The notes: generated from the letters alone by a model not told the origin. Counted from the stretch's first letter, positions 1-9,917 are shown. The stretch is 37,253 bases of DNA from Bacteroidota bacterium (GCA_003650425.1 QMPP01000006.1:1-37253), one strand, 5' to 3'. A program made the numbers and translations.

Positions 1-1078
1 CGTGGGCACCTGACGACTGGGTGAGGTTACGGGTGATGCCATGTTTGGCGGGAACCGTGTAAACATCGCCACGGGCACCAAAAGCTACTCTTTTACCATC
101 GGGGGCAAGCGCCCACGAGCGGATAAGTTTGGAAGCATCTTTCAAGGCGTTACGGCCTGTGATCAAGTCATTTTCGATATAAACAGGTATTTTGGTGGTT
201 ACGCCAGTAGAGAATTCATAATTGAACAGCTCGCCGCCATTTTCGTAAATAATGGAATGATCGCCCAGGCTGGGAAATTTAATATCGTAATTGGTGTAGT
301 TAGTAAGTTTGGTGGTTTGTCGGGTGTCGAAATCGTAAACAAACAGGTTCATGGTTCTGTCGCGATCCGACAGGAAATAGACCTTGTTGCCATGCCACAT
401 GGGAAAAATTTCCTGATTAACCGTGTTGGTGATGTTGTCCACTTTTTTGGTGTTGAAATCGTAAATCCAAACATCGTCGGCCATACCGCCTTTGTAATAT
501 TTCCAGGTACGAAATTCACGGAACACCCTGTTGTAGGCCAGTTTTTTCCCATCGGGGGAATAGGAACAAAATCCTCCCGAAGGCAGGGGCAGCTCTTCGG
601 ATAATCCTCCTTCGACAGAAACCTTAAAAAGCTGTCCTTTAAACGAGTTGAACGACTGTTTACGAGAGCGATAAACAATATGGTTATTATCTTCCCAGGC
701 CATTACAATGTTGTTGGGACCCATCCTGTCAGAAATATCATCACGATGAAGGGTGGCCGTATAGGTTAACCGTTTGGGTGTTCCCCCTTCCGCAGGGATA
801 AGAAAGACTTCGGTGTTTCCATCGTACTGGCCTGTAAAGGCAATCTGTTTCCCATCGGGAGAAAAGCGGGCAAACACTTCGTATCCGTCGCTGTATGATG
901 TTAGTTTACGTGCCACACCGCCTGTTAAAGGTACGGTGTAAAGGTCGCCGGCATAGGTAAATACTACCTGGTTTCCGTGCACGGCCGGGAACCTGAGTAA
1001 TTTGGTTTCGTCGTTTTGTGCCAGGCTTATGCTCCAGAAGAGGAGTGAGGCCAGCATGAGGGTGAATAATTTTTTCAT
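1..1078 (-). CDS. Tricorn-like S41 peptidase, N-terminal part (runs off the window)
   Basis: The reading frame stays open from an ATG at 1078 to the left edge, giving the first 359 residues. Residues 1-20 form a signal peptide (MKKLFTLMLASLL, then a hydrophobic run ending at Ala20-Gln21). The rest is a beta-propeller of PD40/TolB-type repeats, seen as repeated SPDGKxxAF-like motifs near residues 72-80, around 190 and near the end. Bacteroidota proteins with this start usually continue into a second propeller, a PDZ domain and an S41 (tricorn/C-terminal processing) serine protease domain, so a periplasmic peptidase of about 1,050-1,100 residues is expected. The catalytic part lies outside the window, so a TolB-like propeller protein cannot be excluded. 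It is separated from the upstream helicase operon by a palindromic terminator and probably has its own promoter, although no clear TAnnTTTG element is seen. Confidence 0.8.
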   Translation of the reverse strand, partial: MKKLFTLMLASLLFWSISLAQNDETKLLRFPAVHGNQVVFTYAGDLYTVPLTGGVARKLTSYSDGYEVFARFSPDGKQIAFTGQYDGNTEVFLIPAEGGTPKRLTYTATLHRDDISDRMGPNNIVMAWEDNNHIVYRSRKQSFNSFKGQLFKVSVEGGLSEELPLPSGGFCSYSPDGKKLAYNRVFREFRTWKYYKGGMADDVWIYDFNTKKVDNITNTVNQEIFPMWHGNKVYFLSDRDRTMNLFVYDFDTRQTTKLTNYTNYDIKFPSLGDHSIIYENGGELFNYEFSTGVTTKIPVYIENDLITGRNALKDASKLIRSWALAPDGKRVAFGARGDVYTVPAKHGITRNLTQSSGAH

Positions 1079-1168
1079 TTTTTTAGAATTTTATTTTTTA
1101 TTGTTTGTGTTATAATTATGTTTTTCACGCCTACTCCGGGCATGACTATCTCTTTTTTCAGTAGTTGG

Positions 1169-1208
1169 TTTTAAGCAGCGGCGCACGGCCGTGCGCCGCT
1201 GCTTAAAA
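1169..1208. terminator. 40-bp perfect palindrome, bidirectional intrinsic terminator
   Basis: Every base from 1169 to 1208 pairs with its mirror position around 1188.5. The centre is ACGGCCGT, the arms are GC-rich (GCAGCGGCGC / GCGCCGCTGC), and the flanks are TTTTAA on the left and TTAAAA on the right. On the minus strand this gives a very stable hairpin followed by a short U run, 21 bp after the helicase stop codon. The most likely role is to end the tamB-like/T9SS/helicase transcript before the tricorn-like gene. Confidence 0.75.
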
Positions 1209-1229
1209 TCCATCAGCCTGTTTTATCAT

Positions 1230-4200
1230 TTATATTTCTATCAATTCAACCTTATTACCAAGGTAAACCAATATTCCTTTAACGGTTTTATATCCAAGTT
1301 GGTAAAAAGCCTGCTTGTAACCATTTATCTGCACGATGTGTTTTTTCTCTTTTTCACCGGTTTTATAATCGATGACAACAACCTCGTCATGATTGATTAC
1401 TACGCGGTCGGGGCGCACGATTTCACCATCTGCTACTAAGATTTCCGTTTCGTTTTTAACAATAACTTCGTCCGAAAAGTAGGCTTTTAATGCCGGATGT
1501 TTAGTTACCTCGCGAATAGATATCGATAGCTGTTGCGCTTCCATATTATCAATGACTCCTTTCGCCAGAAAAAGGTTTACTGCCCTCTCAATATCTTTTG
1601 TTGTACGAATAGCGGAAAGGATTTCGTGTACCAGTTTTCCTCTGGCACGATGCGAGGCTTCTCCTGTCAACGCCCAGTAAACCTCCTCGGCGGATGCCAC
1701 TTGTACAGGAAAATCGCCTCCGTTGCTAATCCACTGGCTTAGGGTGATATTTTTTTGTTGTAAGGTTTCAGGGGGATCCAGCTTTTTCAGTTCACCAAAT
1801 TCGTAGTGTAGCTTGTTATCATCAAATATTTCTGCTGCTTTTAAAAAGCTAATAACCTCTTTTGAGAACTTCTCTTTACTACTTTCAGCTTCACAAACCA
1901 TAAACAGCGCCTCCACGGGTCGGGTAAAGGCTACATAGGCCAGGTTTAGAAAATCCATACGGGTTTTTTCCCATTCGTGATCGTAGATTTTATTTAACCC
2001 CAGGGCTGCCAGCGGTTCCTTACTTAAGGGAAGCAGCGTTTTGGCAAGATCGGGTGCACCCGGAATATTGATATCAGTCCAAAATTCCTCTTTTGAGAGT
2101 TTGGTTCTTCGGTTTTGATAATCAAGAATTACCACCTGAAACTTGAGCCCCTTGGCTTTGTGGATGGTCATTATCCGAATGGCATCTTCTCCTTCGGGCA
2201 TGATGATGTAGAGTTTCTCCTTTTTCTTTTCCCATAACTCCAAAAAGGCATCCAGCCTGTTTTCAAAGATGGCTTCTTTTTCTGTAATAAAATCTAAAAA
2301 ATAGTTGAAATAGATGTTGGGTGTGTTTGTCTGAGCAATAGAATTGTACAGGTATTCAGCCAATTGAAATAGTGGTTTTTGCTTTAGAATTTCTAATGGT
2401 AAATCAATGCCTGCCCATTGAAGGATGTTGGTTACAGCAGTATTGGAATCTGATAAGAACCGAAGTGTCACGCTTTCAAAATCGGCTGATTGATGTTGTA
2501 TCAACAATCTGGTTTCGATTAGCTCAGCCAGCACTACACTGTTATTTGGTTCCAGAAGCGCCTTTATGACGGTAATGATAAAACGAACTTCCGGCGAGCT
2601 TGTCAGAAGCAACGATTCGGAGGAAATCACCGGAATATTATTTGTTAGCAAGTGTGATGCGATTTCAACAGCATCGCTTCCATTATGGGTAAGAACACAA
2701 ATATCGCGATAGCTAAATCCTTTTGCTTGCAGCGTGTTAACATATCCATTGATGGTTTCCAAACGCTTTTTCTTATACTCTTCTGCTTTTCCGGCTTCTA
2801 TAAGGTCGATGGAAACATAACCGCCGTCTTGCTTTCCGGAGGCGACTTCCTGATCATGGTTCGCGTAAATAGTGCTGAGCAGGGTTTTGTCGTTATCCGT
2901 TGCCAGCGAAAAAAAACGGTTATTGAAATCAACAATCTCGCGGTACGATCTGTAATTGGTTGTCAGATGTTTTTCAACCATCGACTGTGCTAAAAGTGCC
3001 TCCCGTTGTTCAAGGTTTGGAAGATCGGGTTTGCCATAGAGTTTTGGCAGGCTTGAAAAGAGCTCAACCTCACCGCTCCTAAAGCGGTAAATGGCCTGCT
3101 TGGCATCACCCACCAGCATATTAAAATGACCTGCTGCCAGCGAGTTTTCAATAAGTGGGAACAGATTGTACCATTGTAATACCGAGGTGTCCTGAAATTC
3201 ATCGATTAGAAAGTGAGTATATTTTACCCCCAGCCGCTCGTAGATAAACGGTGTAGACTGCCCGGCTATGGAATTACTGATTTTTTTGTTAAACTCCGAA
3301 ATATGAACCTTGTTGGTTCTGACGGTAAAATCGTCGAAAAGCTGCCTGATCTCTTTTAGTAAGGCCACAGCGTAGAGTTTGTTGTAAACAAGTTTAAGCA
3401 ACAGGTATTCTTTGCCTTTTTTCCGTATTAGTGTAAAGGCTGTTATCAGCTCCTCTTTGATTAGGTCGATGGTGGCTTTGTCGTTGGCCTTGGCTTTGCC
3501 GCCATACCAATTGTCAGCTTCCACGTTTTTTACAATCGTTGCTGATGGTGCGATGGTTTTAGTTGCCAGTTTGTTCGTGTTTTTTGAAAAATAAGCTATT
3601 ATTCCTTTGGAGCCTCCCCGGAAAGCGGAAGCTTCCAGCCCATTGGTTTCAATTAGGCTAAGTGCTTCTCGGGCTGTTTTATTAATGAGTGCTTTTAACT
3701 TGTTTTGCTTGGTACTAATCAGCTTTAAGATTTCCAAAAACCGTGTCATTTCCAGTTCCGATAGTTTTTTTATTTCTTCAAAGCCCTCTTCGTTGGTTTG
3801 CTTGTTGATAAACTCAATTAGTGGCATTTCGGTATTGTAACTTTTCTCTTGATCGGTGAGCGAAAGCACAAACTCAACCATCACCTCGGTTAATGCCTTG
3901 TCATCCCCCAGCTTAAAGTACAAATCTTCAATAATATCGGGTACAATATCATCGCTATCAATCACCACCTCAAAACCGTGGGGCAGGTTTACATCAGCAG
4001 CAAACGTACGGATAACGCGGTGCACAAACGAGTCAATGGTACTTACTCCGAAATCCTCGTAATGATGGATAAGATTGGCCAGCAGGGTAGTGGCATTTTG
4101 TTGCAGTTGTGTTTTGGAAAAGTGTAGCTTATTGAGTAGCGTTGTTGCCATGGAGCTAATGAGTTTGCCTTCGGAGAGTTCCTGTAGCGTGGTAATGATG

Positions 4201-4355
4201 CGTTGTTTCATCTCGGCCGCCGCTTTGTTAGTAAAAGTTATGGCCAGTATATGACGGTAGCTCTCGGTATTTTCAAGTGTAATTTTCAAATACTCCAATA
4301 CCAGTGTGTGGGTTTTGCCCGATCCGGCAGACGACTTATATATTACGAGGCTCAT
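1230..4355 (-). CDS. UvrD/RecB-type DNA helicase-nuclease (AddA-like), 1041 aa
   Basis: ATP-dependent superfamily 1A helicase with a RecB-family nuclease domain, expected to process double-strand breaks. Helicase motifs appear in order: Walker A SAGSGKT (9-15), motif Ia ITFTNKAAAEMK, Walker B LIDEFQDTSVLQW, motif III GDAKQAIYRFRSG, motif IV TTNYRS, motif V IMTIHKAKGLKFQVVI and motif VI YVAFTRP. The last ~150 residues carry nuclease motifs: RARGKLVHEI (metal-binding His), then PDRVV and VIDYKTGE, the core of the PD-(D/E)XK fold. The length fits the Bacteroidota AddA-like family. Its ATG directly abuts the TAG of the preceding T9SS gene (TAGATG), so it is the last gene of that operon and is likely translationally coupled. 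No AddB-like partner gene is present within the window. Confidence 0.93.
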   Translation of the reverse strand: MSLVIYKSSAGSGKTHTLVLEYLKITLENTESYRHILAITFTNKAAAEMKQRIITTLQELSEGKLISSMATTLLNKLHFSKTQLQQNATTLLANLIHHYEDFGVSTIDSFVHRVIRTFAADVNLPHGFEVVIDSDDIVPDIIEDLYFKLGDDKALTEVMVEFVLSLTDQEKSYNTEMPLIEFINKQTNEEGFEEIKKLSELEMTRFLEILKLISTKQNKLKALINKTAREALSLIETNGLEASAFRGGSKGIIAYFSKNTNKLATKTIAPSATIVKNVEADNWYGGKAKANDKATIDLIKEELITAFTLIRKKGKEYLLLKLVYNKLYAVALLKEIRQLFDDFTVRTNKVHISEFNKKISNSIAGQSTPFIYERLGVKYTHFLIDEFQDTSVLQWYNLFPLIENSLAAGHFNMLVGDAKQAIYRFRSGEVELFSSLPKLYGKPDLPNLEQREALLAQSMVEKHLTTNYRSYREIVDFNNRFFSLATDNDKTLLSTIYANHDQEVASGKQDGGYVSIDLIEAGKAEEYKKKRLETINGYVNTLQAKGFSYRDICVLTHNGSDAVEIASHLLTNNIPVISSESLLLTSSPEVRFIITVIKALLEPNNSVVLAELIETRLLIQHQSADFESVTLRFLSDSNTAVTNILQWAGIDLPLEILKQKPLFQLAEYLYNSIAQTNTPNIYFNYFLDFITEKEAIFENRLDAFLELWEKKKEKLYIIMPEGEDAIRIMTIHKAKGLKFQVVILDYQNRRTKLSKEEFWTDINIPGAPDLAKTLLPLSKEPLAALGLNKIYDHEWEKTRMDFLNLAYVAFTRPVEALFMVCEAESSKEKFSKEVISFLKAAEIFDDNKLHYEFGELKKLDPPETLQQKNITLSQWISNGGDFPVQVASAEEVYWALTGEASHRARGKLVHEILSAIRTTKDIERAVNLFLAKGVIDNMEAQQLSISIREVTKHPALKAYFSDEVIVKNETEILVADGEIVRPDRVVINHDEVVVIDYKTGEKEKKHIVQINGYKQAFYQLGYKTVKGILVYLGNKVELIEI

Positions 4356-5426
4356 CTAGGGTAGAAAAACAAGCTTAATGGTGCTGGTGCGGTTATTTGC
4401 CGTAACTTGTAAAAGGCAGGTGCCGGGGTTCAGGTTCATTTGAAGGGCGTCAAGAGTTATTTCGTGAAAACCACTAACCATCTCCTGCTGTGGCGACTGC
4501 CATATTTCTTTGCCTGATAAATCAACTGCCGTAAATACCACCGTACTTTTTTGCTTTAAGTTAAAGCGCAGGGTTGCTGTCGATTTTACAGGGTTGGGAT
4601 AGATTGCCAATTTTGTAACGATATTTTGTTTTTCATTAACACCCAAGCTGTTTCTGATAGAGTCAGGATATTCTACAACAGCACCTTCGGCGATATCGCG
4701 AACCAATAATAAAGGTACTTTTTGATTGTTGCCAAGCCATTTGTACTCGGTGTAAGAGTAGGGGAGGCCAATGCCGGTTCCCTGCGATTCAAGATAAACA
4801 CTATCGTATTCGGTTACTTCCGATTTTATTCTAATCACATCGAAAGTGCCATAAGGTGTCGTCAGAGTTCCCCAACCATCCACGGTGTTGTGGCGATGAC
4901 GGTCAACCAACAGGTAGCCGGTGCCGGGAAGATTCATATCTACACCGGAAGCTGATGAGTCGGTATGAGGATAGGTTAGTGGGAATTGATACAGAATATC
5001 AGAGTTTGAAAAGGGAGCCGGAATGGGAAAGTTATCCATGGTAAAGGCAAAGCCGGTGTTTTTGTATGCGCTGCTCGTTGATTTAAAGTAGAGGTAGGGC
5101 TGCGAAATGCCGGTGCCTGGAAATGAAAAAGTACCTGCCATGTTTACGGCAAAATCGGAGGTGAACATAAACAATAAGCCGGCGGGCGTTTCGCTCACGC
5201 TAACAAAGGTGTCGATGCGTTGCTGAAAGGGAATCAGCCCTGAGTAGTCCCAGGTATGGTTTTCTCCGGTTTCGGAAAGGTCGATAATGCCGGGGTTAAT
5301 GCCAACACTAATTCTTACCGTGTCGTTCTGCTGTGGCATATCACCTTTTGTCAGGGTTATTTGGCCAATGGACGTGCCTGAAAACAGCATAACGGCAGCT
5401 GTTAAAATAAGGATATGTTTTTTCAT
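4356..5426 (-). CDS. Secreted protein with T9SS type A sorting domain, 356 aa
   Basis: Residues 1-21 form a signal peptide (MKKHILILTAAVMLFSG...IGQ). The last ~80 residues match the type IX secretion C-terminal sorting domain: the entry motif IYPNPVKSTATL near residue 275, then a beta-rich stretch with VDLSGKEIW and a final LVFLP. The protein should therefore cross the inner membrane by Sec and the outer membrane by T9SS. The central ~250 residues are beta-rich with Tyr/Thr/Pro-rich segments, and I do not recognise a catalytic domain. The start overlaps the upstream tamB-like stop by 4 nt (ATGA), and the stop abuts the helicase start, so the three genes form one transcript. Function unknown; an adhesin or surface-coat role is plausible. 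Confidence 0.85.
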   Translation of the reverse strand: MKKHILILTAAVMLFSGTSIGQITLTKGDMPQQNDTVRISVGINPGIIDLSETGENHTWDYSGLIPFQQRIDTFVSVSETPAGLLFMFTSDFAVNMAGTFSFPGTGISQPYLYFKSTSSAYKNTGFAFTMDNFPIPAPFSNSDILYQFPLTYPHTDSSASGVDMNLPGTGYLLVDRHRHNTVDGWGTLTTPYGTFDVIRIKSEVTEYDSVYLESQGTGIGLPYSYTEYKWLGNNQKVPLLLVRDIAEGAVVEYPDSIRNSLGVNEKQNIVTKLAIYPNPVKSTATLRFNLKQKSTVVFTAVDLSGKEIWQSPQQEMVSGFHEITLDALQMNLNPGTCLLQVTANNRTSTIKLVFLP

Positions 5427-8400
5427 GGTTTTTTTGATTTTCGTTGTTTACGGTTATTGGTAAAAAGTTCTTTTATATTATTAAATTCTTTTTTATAGGC
5501 GACACCAACTCCTTGTGTGTAGGGTGAAATTTTATCGTAGTTATTGTAGTAGTACCACGAGTTCACGTTGGAGTGGTTGTAAGCTTTTAGCAGCCATCGT
5601 CCATCTTCGGTTATCTTGTATGAGATGTCAACATCACCTACAATGTTGCTGGCATTGCCCTGCGTTCGGTCGTATGTCATGCCGAAATTGCCATTAATGG
5701 TGAGCCGGTCGTTAAAAAGCTGGGTTGAAAGGGCAACCTCAAACTCCTCTTGCGAAACGGCATCTCCCGGGCGGTAATTTACCCCGATATCAAATTTATC
5801 ACTCATCTTCGACAGCATGCTGCTTAACTGGTTGGTAAGGATACTGTATCCCGAGGTGGCCAGATTGACATTGCCCGCATTGCTGTAATTAAAAGTTCCC
5901 AGAACAAGCAGCGAAATTACCTGCTCGTTTACAACGGCCGCATTGGTGGTGTCGAGATTGGCAAAGATGCTTCGCTTTAAATCGGGATCGGCATCGGGGA
6001 TGTCGATGGAAAACTTGATGGTTGGATTCAACAGCTTATTCGTTAACGATATGTAACAATATACATCCAGCTTATTTTTGTAAGAGGCTGTTGAATCGAT
6101 TATCACTCCAAGGTTTGCCACATTGGTTTTTACCTTGTACAAACCCCTGATATTAAGGTTAGCTCCGGTGGGGTCGCCGGTCCATGATATTTTTCCCCCT
6201 TCAACCAAATCAAATCGTTTGCTTACCAGATTCTTAAAAGAAAAATGGAAGTATCCTTTTTTGATAATATAATCTCCAATCATACTAAAAGTACCCTTTG
6301 AGTTGGTCTCAATTTTTAATAACCCGTCGCCTTGCGATTCTATTCTTCCCAATTCAGAAGGAAGATAGATGTTTACTTTTGCCTCGGGATTAACTTTCGT
6401 TTTTAGCTTGATGTCGTACTCAAGATTCTTGTCGGCAGTTTCAAGATTCAGTTGCTGCTCCTTGGTAATTTTTTTGCTTTTCTTTTCCAAAAGAGAAGAG
6501 TCCATGGGAGGTGGAATAAACTGAATGTAATCGTTATCCGAAACGTCGTAAACATAATCCAGGGGAATATTTAAATCGGTTCCCTTTACGGTGGTAGCAT
6601 CAGCATTAAGCTGAATAGAGCCGGGATCGCCCCACAAATGAATAACGCCAGAAACCAAAGCGCTGCCATAGTACAGCTCGTTCATTTTACGGCTGGTGTT
6701 AACAAACAGCAGCTTGTCGGTATTAACCTTGATGTTGTAGCTAAAATCGTTGAAATAGTTGTGTTTTAAGCTGCCGCTAACCACCCCCTTGTTGCCCAAT
6801 GTGTCGTAAACCACAATGCTGTCGAAACTAATTTCATTTTTCTTAAATTCCAGAAAGTTTGAAAACGAGTACCTGGTATTTAAGTAATTAACAATTAAAC
6901 TGGCTCTGTCGAGTACTGTTTTTCCGTTAAGAACCGGTTTGGCTAGTGTTCCTGAAATGTCGAGATGTCCCTTGCCTTTTCCTTCGATACCATGAAAAAG
7001 GTCGCGTAAAAAGGGGTTTAAAAGTTCAATGTTTATTCGGTTAAAGTCAGCGGTCAGCTGGAGAGCGCTGTCCTCTTTAAACGGGTAGTAAAAGCCATCC
7101 AGCGAAAACACTTTTCCGCTTCCTGCATTTCCTGTTTGTATAATTTGGGACTTAATAAAAATCGAGTTGTCGATATTGTTCCAGGTATTCATCAGCCGGG
7201 CTTCACCCAGCAGCACATGGTTCAATCCAAAATGATCGATTGTGAGATCAGATACAATGGTGGGATTGTTGTTAAACATGCTTACTTCGAAAATCCCATT
7301 GATATATCCATCGAAGTTGATGCCGGTGTTTTTGGTGAGGGCGTCAAAGTTAGAGAGATTCCAATGATTGAATTTTACCATAAGGGAATCACCGTTGACT
7401 TTTGGTACTTCGCCCTGCACCGATAATTTAGAGCTGCCCCCTGTCAGGTTTATGTTTTTAAAGTGAACGCCTGACCGGTTAAAAACAATTTTGTTGTTTT
7501 GGTCGAGAGACCATAACGTGTCGGAAATGTACACTTTAGCCTGGTCAAAGGTTAACTCACTCAGACTGTCTTGCTGGAAGAAATAGCCTTTAATGTTTCC
7601 TTTGTCAAGATGGGTGGTATCAATATTTTTCCACACTACCCCAAAATCAAGCATGTTTTGTAAAGCTGAGGCTTTGATGGTTAAACTATCCATCCCTACC
7701 CGTTCTTTATCGTTGCCCGTTCTGTCTTTTAATATCAGGTGAGCAACCTCAAACTGTAGGGATAATTTGTCGCTATTGTTTTTAATGGTTAGGGTATTGT
7801 TTTTAAACCGGACATTATTAATAGCCATAAATGAAGACTTAAAGGTGAGATTGGTTTTTTTTCTGGCAAAGTCGATGTCGGCCTTTAGGTGGGAATTATT
7901 TTCCATCGTGAAGCCGTGCAGAAACTGCTCTTTCAACAGCTTGTCATTTTTTATGTTGACAGTTAAATGCAGATAGTTTGTTGAGTCGCTGCTCTCATTA
8001 ATATCGTCATTAATTACAAAGTAGTGGTTAACCAGCGTAATAAAATCATTTTTAAGGCTTAAAAGCTTGAATTGTCCTGAAATCCTGCTGTCCAAAATAT
8101 CGGATGTTAAAGTAATTGTTTTGGTACGTTGGATGTTGTGTTTGTGGATAGAGATGGTGTCGATAAAATAGGTTGAATCGCCAAAACTTAAATAGGTGCT
8201 GTCGAAATCCATATCTGCTACGAGGTTTTCCATCTGGTTGCCCTGAATGGAAAGATCGGCGGTGGTGGAAAAAGCAAAGTTGCTGGTCAGCAGGCCAAGG
8301 TTTTTAAGATTTGCCCTGTCAACATCAACGTGCGCCAAATAGTTTCCTGTGCTATCGAACCGAATGCTCCCTTCTGTTTTTATCATCAGGTTTTTATCGT

Positions 8401-9916
8401 TACAATTCAGCATTCCGGTGAGCTTGTTTTCGTGATAGTTACCTGTAAAAGTTATTGAGTCGTAGATGTAATTTAATATTTGAAGGTTGGTAGTAGTTAG
8501 TTTAGCGCTGATGCTGGCATCATCAAAACTGTTTCCATATCCTTTGATACTGCCTTTAATGTCGCCGCTTCCCATCATGTTGTTAAGGTCAAACAGATGT
8601 CCTAAAGCCAGTTGTTTTCCTGCAAGGTTGGCTGAAAATAACAGGGTGTCGTTTTCCAGATACTTGAAACTGATGTCCGTAACCAAAGGCTTGTTATCAA
8701 TTTTCCATTCAAGGTTAGAGGAGAAATCAAAATAGTTTCCTTCAAAGGTTCCGTTTAGCTGAATCACATCGCCGTCATTTAAGTTTTTGGGTATTGGCAG
8801 ACTTTCGCCCGAAGGGAGTTTGAAATTCCGAATATCACTAAAGTTGGCTGTTAGGTGTCTGATGTCGGCTTTAAGGTGCGTTTTCTTGTATTCTGTAATT
8901 TTTGAAAAATCAAAATCACCTTCAAGCCGGGTGGCATTTCCCACGGCTATTTTCATATTTTTTGCCTTGAAGTTTTCAATGGTTCCGGCAACTTCTCCGC
9001 TAAAGGTAATGGTGTCTTTCATGGAAAAAAGCACATCGGAGAAATATCCCAAATCAGACATTAACAACTTTGTATTCCGGAAGTTTCCTGTCATCTGAAC
9101 CGAATCTAGAATATCGTTTAGTTGACCCCAATTGCGATAGTTCATTTGAAAATCTGCATCAATACTGGAGTGGTTCAATTGTCCTTTTAATCCTTTTCCT
9201 CTTAAAGTGGTGCCGCTTAAAATAAAGTTTGTGTGGAGATTTTTAGCCGTTAAGCCGCTTTTTTCGCGTGCGGAAAGATTTTCCACCATAAAATTAAGTG
9301 AGTCGTCAATAAGTTTGAAATGTTTTATCTTTAGATTGATGGCATGGAAATCCATGTTGCTATAATCCATGGCTTTGCCGTTGCCAAGTGTATCGTTCAG
9401 GTTGAAGAGTTGAAAATGTGATTGCTTCAATACAATGCTGCCTATTTCAAGCTTGAAAGGAGCGCGGTGACCGCTGGAAGGGATAGTGTCGGATAGTGAA
9501 TTGATAAAATATACCAGATTCAAGTTATCTTCATCGCGGTAGGTTCCAAGCCTGAAATCGAGGCTGTCGAGGTCAATGGACTTTGCAATGATACCAAACA
9601 CCCTGGCATCGGCAAAAACAGGCTTTAGTTTCATTTCGCCAATTTTTATCATCGGATTATTGTGATGATCATAAAGGACAAGTCCACCGGCTTCAATACC
9701 GTTAGCCCACGATAACTTAAGCGCGTTGACGTTAAAGCGGTAGCCCGTGTATTGCGTAAGCAGGTTGGTGGCAAGTCTGGCCGAAAAAGTTTGAAAAAGC
9801 GGTTGATTGGATAGAAACACCAATCCCACAGGAATATAAAACAATACCAGTAAAAGCCAAAAGACGCCTTGTAATAACTTCTTTTTTATATTTTTGCGAC
9901 CTTTATCGTTATTCAA
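5423..9916 (-). CDS. TamB-like translocation/assembly module protein, about 1497 aa
   Basis: Very large AsmA/TamB-type protein. An N-terminal membrane anchor (GVFWLLLVLFYIPVGLVFL) is followed by more than 1,300 residues of repetitive beta-rich sequence typical of the lipid-conducting beta-taco groove, and a conserved C-terminal TamB (DUF490) domain over roughly the last 400 residues. Family members span the periplasm and take part in outer-membrane assembly or phospholipid transport. The start is uncertain. The only upstream in-frame ATG (10012) would overlap tsaD coding sequence by 95 bp and add about 32 non-family residues. I place the start at a TTG (9916); an ATA at 9889, just before KKKLLQG, is where related proteins tend to begin. 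It is the first gene of an operon with the T9SS protein and helicase, and divergent from tsaD, a pairing I recall from other Bacteroidota. Confidence 0.88.
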   Translation of the reverse strand: MNNDKGRKNIKKKLLQGVFWLLLVLFYIPVGLVFLSNQPLFQTFSARLATNLLTQYTGYRFNVNALKLSWANGIEAGGLVLYDHHNNPMIKIGEMKLKPVFADARVFGIIAKSIDLDSLDFRLGTYRDEDNLNLVYFINSLSDTIPSSGHRAPFKLEIGSIVLKQSHFQLFNLNDTLGNGKAMDYSNMDFHAINLKIKHFKLIDDSLNFMVENLSAREKSGLTAKNLHTNFILSGTTLRGKGLKGQLNHSSIDADFQMNYRNWGQLNDILDSVQMTGNFRNTKLLMSDLGYFSDVLFSMKDTITFSGEVAGTIENFKAKNMKIAVGNATRLEGDFDFSKITEYKKTHLKADIRHLTANFSDIRNFKLPSGESLPIPKNLNDGDVIQLNGTFEGNYFDFSSNLEWKIDNKPLVTDISFKYLENDTLLFSANLAGKQLALGHLFDLNNMMGSGDIKGSIKGYGNSFDDASISAKLTTTNLQILNYIYDSITFTGNYHENKLTGMLNCNDKNLMIKTEGSIRFDSTGNYLAHVDVDRANLKNLGLLTSNFAFSTTADLSIQGNQMENLVADMDFDSTYLSFGDSTYFIDTISIHKHNIQRTKTITLTSDILDSRISGQFKLLSLKNDFITLVNHYFVINDDINESSDSTNYLHLTVNIKNDKLLKEQFLHGFTMENNSHLKADIDFARKKTNLTFKSSFMAINNVRFKNNTLTIKNNSDKLSLQFEVAHLILKDRTGNDKERVGMDSLTIKASALQNMLDFGVVWKNIDTTHLDKGNIKGYFFQQDSLSELTFDQAKVYISDTLWSLDQNNKIVFNRSGVHFKNINLTGGSSKLSVQGEVPKVNGDSLMVKFNHWNLSNFDALTKNTGINFDGYINGIFEVSMFNNNPTIVSDLTIDHFGLNHVLLGEARLMNTWNNIDNSIFIKSQIIQTGNAGSGKVFSLDGFYYPFKEDSALQLTADFNRINIELLNPFLRDLFHGIEGKGKGHLDISGTLAKPVLNGKTVLDRASLIVNYLNTRYSFSNFLEFKKNEISFDSIVVYDTLGNKGVVSGSLKHNYFNDFSYNIKVNTDKLLFVNTSRKMNELYYGSALVSGVIHLWGDPGSIQLNADATTVKGTDLNIPLDYVYDVSDNDYIQFIPPPMDSSLLEKKSKKITKEQQLNLETADKNLEYDIKLKTKVNPEAKVNIYLPSELGRIESQGDGLLKIETNSKGTFSMIGDYIIKKGYFHFSFKNLVSKRFDLVEGGKISWTGDPTGANLNIRGLYKVKTNVANLGVIIDSTASYKNKLDVYCYISLTNKLLNPTIKFSIDIPDADPDLKRSIFANLDTTNAAVVNEQVISLLVLGTFNYSNAGNVNLATSGYSILTNQLSSMLSKMSDKFDIGVNYRPGDAVSQEEFEVALSTQLFNDRLTINGNFGMTYDRTQGNASNIVGDVDISYKITEDGRWLLKAYNHSNVNSWYYYNNYDKISPYTQGVGVAYKKEFNNIKELFTNNRKQRKSKKP
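9889..9896 (+). promoter_or_regulatory. Promoter -7 element for tsaD
   Basis: TATTTTTG matches the Bacteroidota -7 consensus TAnnTTTG, with TTG at 9869-9871 in the -33 region. It lies 21 bp before the tsaD ATG at 9918, so a short leader is expected. It overlaps the first codons of the divergent tamB-like gene. Confidence 0.6.
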
Positions 9917-9917
9917 A

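Noticed and set aside
41-604. Plus-strand 187-codon frame at the left edge
   Set aside because: It lies antisense to the beta-propeller gene, whose repeated SPDG motifs and signal peptide show the minus strand to be coding.
5515-9098. Several plus-strand open frames of 60-103 codons inside the tamB-like gene
   Set aside because: They are antisense to a continuous 1497-codon gene, have low-complexity sequence and no promoter or family match.
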